In this document: piece after piece, positions 5,271 through 6,184 of the stretch | Numbering within the stretch: the stretch's first letter is position 1 | How the letters are laid out: each line of letters begins with the position of its first letter | Assembly (NCBI GenBank): GCA_947594095.1 | Contig: CANQEA010000079.1 | Span: forward strand, 1-6,184 | Source of the DNA: an uncultured Clostridia bacterium | GTDB taxonomy: Bacteria > Bacillota_A > Clostridia > TANB77 > CAG-508 | Reading direction: 5' to 3' | Length of the DNA stretch: 6,184 nucleotides | Notes under the pieces: model-generated | What the model was told of the DNA's origin: nothing | Databases searched by the model: none | Seen by the model: only the letters and a program-made list of their open reading frames with translations | Made by a program: the position numbers and the translations under genes

Positions 5271-5954
5271 CTATTTATCTTCTTTTATTAGTCTATCTAA
5301 GTCATAAACTCCATCAGGCTTTTTTCTTTTCATCATCACAGCAATTTTTAAAACATCTTTTGCTAATTCTTTAAAGCCAATAACTCTACAATGTAAATCA
5401 GCTACTTTCCAATCGTTTATTAATTCATCATACTCTAAAAAAGATTTTATAATAACTTTTTTACCTGTTTCTTCAAATACCTTTTTTGCTATAACCTTTG
5501 CTGTTTCACTTGGTATTTTTTTAGTTTTGTAATGAGTTTCTATCAATTCAATTTTATCATTACAAGTTTTCGCATATTCAACCACATTATCTATAAATTC
5601 TTTAACATCAAATCTAAAATTTCCACCTCTAAATATAGGAATAACATTGGAAGCTTCTTCAAATGCTTCCATTTGCTCATTAGTTAAGCCAGCCGTACCA
5701 ATAATTAACGGCTTATTTACTTTTATAGCATATTCTAATATTTTATTAAAACTATCTTTATGTGAAAAATCAACTATTATGTCAAATTCTTCTTTAATCT
5801 TATCTAATTCATCATATGTGTAATATTTATTATCACTTCTACATATACCTGCAACTATTTCTACTTCATTATTTTCTTTAGCAATCTTAAGTGCTTCTTG
5901 TCCTGTTCTTCCTGTAATTCCACTCCATAAAATCCTAACTTTAGTTTCACACAT
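5271..5954 (-). CDS. DapB-like (dihydrodipicolinate reductase family) protein with altered active site
   Basis: 227 residues; full-length bacterial DapB is about 215-270. The N-terminal Rossmann domain is clear: ILWSGITGRTGQ (8-19) for NAD(P)H, IIVDFSH (59-65) and PLIIGTAGLTNEQ (82-94). The C-terminal half keeps DapB order, with ETHYKTKKIPSETA (139-152), then HCRVIGFKELAKDV (188-201) and GVYDLDRLI at the end. Key changes against the family consensus are visible: the usual NFSxG is NFRFD (112-116), the catalytic HH pair is H141-Y142, and PSGT is PSET (148-151) with one residue lost before it. The PSGT glycine binds the tetrahydrodipicolinate carboxylate, so lysine-pathway activity is doubtful; it may reduce another imine or act as a paralogue. 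No other dap gene is nearby. A GAGGAGG ribosome binding site lies 7 nt before the ATG. First gene of a pair with the VOC protein. Confidence 0.85.
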   Translation of the reverse strand: MCETKVRILWSGITGRTGQEALKIAKENNEVEIVAGICRSDNKYYTYDELDKIKEEFDIIVDFSHKDSFNKILEYAIKVNKPLIIGTAGLTNEQMEAFEEASNVIPIFRGGNFRFDVKEFIDNVVEYAKTCNDKIELIETHYKTKKIPSETAKVIAKKVFEETGKKVIIKSFLEYDELINDWKVADLHCRVIGFKELAKDVLKIAVMMKRKKPDGVYDLDRLIKEDK

Positions 5955-5977
5955 TTTAAATCCTCCTCTTCATATTT

Positions 5978-6004
5978 ATTTTAACTCTGTCATATCTCTG
6001 TCAA
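5978..6004 (-). promoter_or_regulatory. Promoter with tandem 11-bp repeats upstream of the DapB-like gene
   Basis: On the plus strand TAACTCTGTCA (5982-5992) is followed at once by TATCTCTGTCA (5993-6003), differing at one base: a tandem direct repeat of one helical turn. On the minus strand the outer copy supplies a perfect TTGACA (6004-5999). The best -10, TAAAAT (5983-5978), is only 15 bp away, a short spacer that suggests a weak or regulated promoter. A regulator bound to the repeat would cover the -35 and spacer. Confidence 0.4.
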
Positions 6005-6114
6005 TTTATTCTTTACTTTTATACTTCTTCATTAGCAAAAGATAAAAAAAAAAGAAAATGATGAATGCGACTCTTCAAATTCTCTGAAAGAACAATTATC
6101 TATATGTTAATTTA

Positions 6115-6184
6115 TGGTGCAGGTAGTGGGACTTGAACCCACACGCCACAAGGACAATGGTTTTTGAGACCATCCTGTCTGCCA
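6115..6184 (-). tRNA. tRNA-Leu, anticodon CAA, 3' part
   Basis: Read leftwards from the window edge: end of the D-arm (TGGCAGACAGG), anticodon stem ATGGT/ACCAT around loop CTCAAAA giving anticodon CAA (reads UUG), a long class II variable region, T-arm GTGGG-TTCAAGT-CCCAC, acceptor strand TACCTGC, discriminator A and an encoded CCA. The large variable arm, the anticodon and A73 all fit leucine. About 16 nt at the 5' end lie outside the window. Downstream is a T10 tract (6053-6044 on this strand) without a convincing hairpin before it. Confidence 0.95.

Noticed and set aside
6030..6114. Terminator hairpin between the tRNA and the DapB-like gene
   Set aside because: There is a T10 tract on the minus strand but no stem of more than about 4 bp directly before it.

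Overview
The window is very AT-rich and reads like a low-G+C Firmicute, most probably a clostridial or Peptostreptococcaceae-type genome. The basis is strong purine-rich Shine-Dalgarno sites, AT-rich codons, TAA/TAG stops, short intergenic gaps, intrinsic terminators and a CCA-encoding tRNA-Leu. The species cannot be named from the sequence alone. It is ordinary chromosomal accessory DNA; I see no CRISPR array, intact transposase, phage module or replication origin.

Left end (1-400): no full-length gene. The first ~38 bases form small hairpins ending in TGTCAA, possibly the end of an IS200/IS605-type element lying to the left. A 26-codon minus-strand ORF has a good promoter and ribosome binding site of its own. 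Beyond it are a 19-bp palindrome and a second promoter pointing out of the window.

Central module (366-4139): a minus-strand operon of three genes: an FMN nitroreductase-family protein (2577-3200), a 397-residue radical SAM protein (1382-2575) and a shorter paralogue of that protein (402-1370). It ends at a clear intrinsic terminator (366-403). Both radical SAM proteins carry a CX7CX2C cluster motif like that of the archaeosine-synthase (RaSEA/TIGR01210) branch. The paralogue has an in-frame TGA at codon 3, and the only downstream ATG would remove two of its three cluster cysteines. Facing the operon is an AraC-family regulator with a GyrI-like ligand domain (3324-4139). A 7+7 bp inverted repeat lies between the two promoters. 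Regulator plus flavin reductase plus two radical SAM paralogues looks like a small ligand-induced enzyme pathway that I do not recognise, and it is the most interesting part of the window.

Right part (4157-5954), all minus strand: a DapB-like reductase with altered active-site motifs (5271-5954) followed 22 bp later by a VOC/glyoxalase-fold protein (4853-5248). After a gap holding what may be a gene remnant (4655-4792) comes a DUF2000 protein (4212-4640), which converges on the AraC gene across a 13-bp-stem terminator. The window closes with the 3' part of a minus-strand tRNA-Leu (anticodon CAA).
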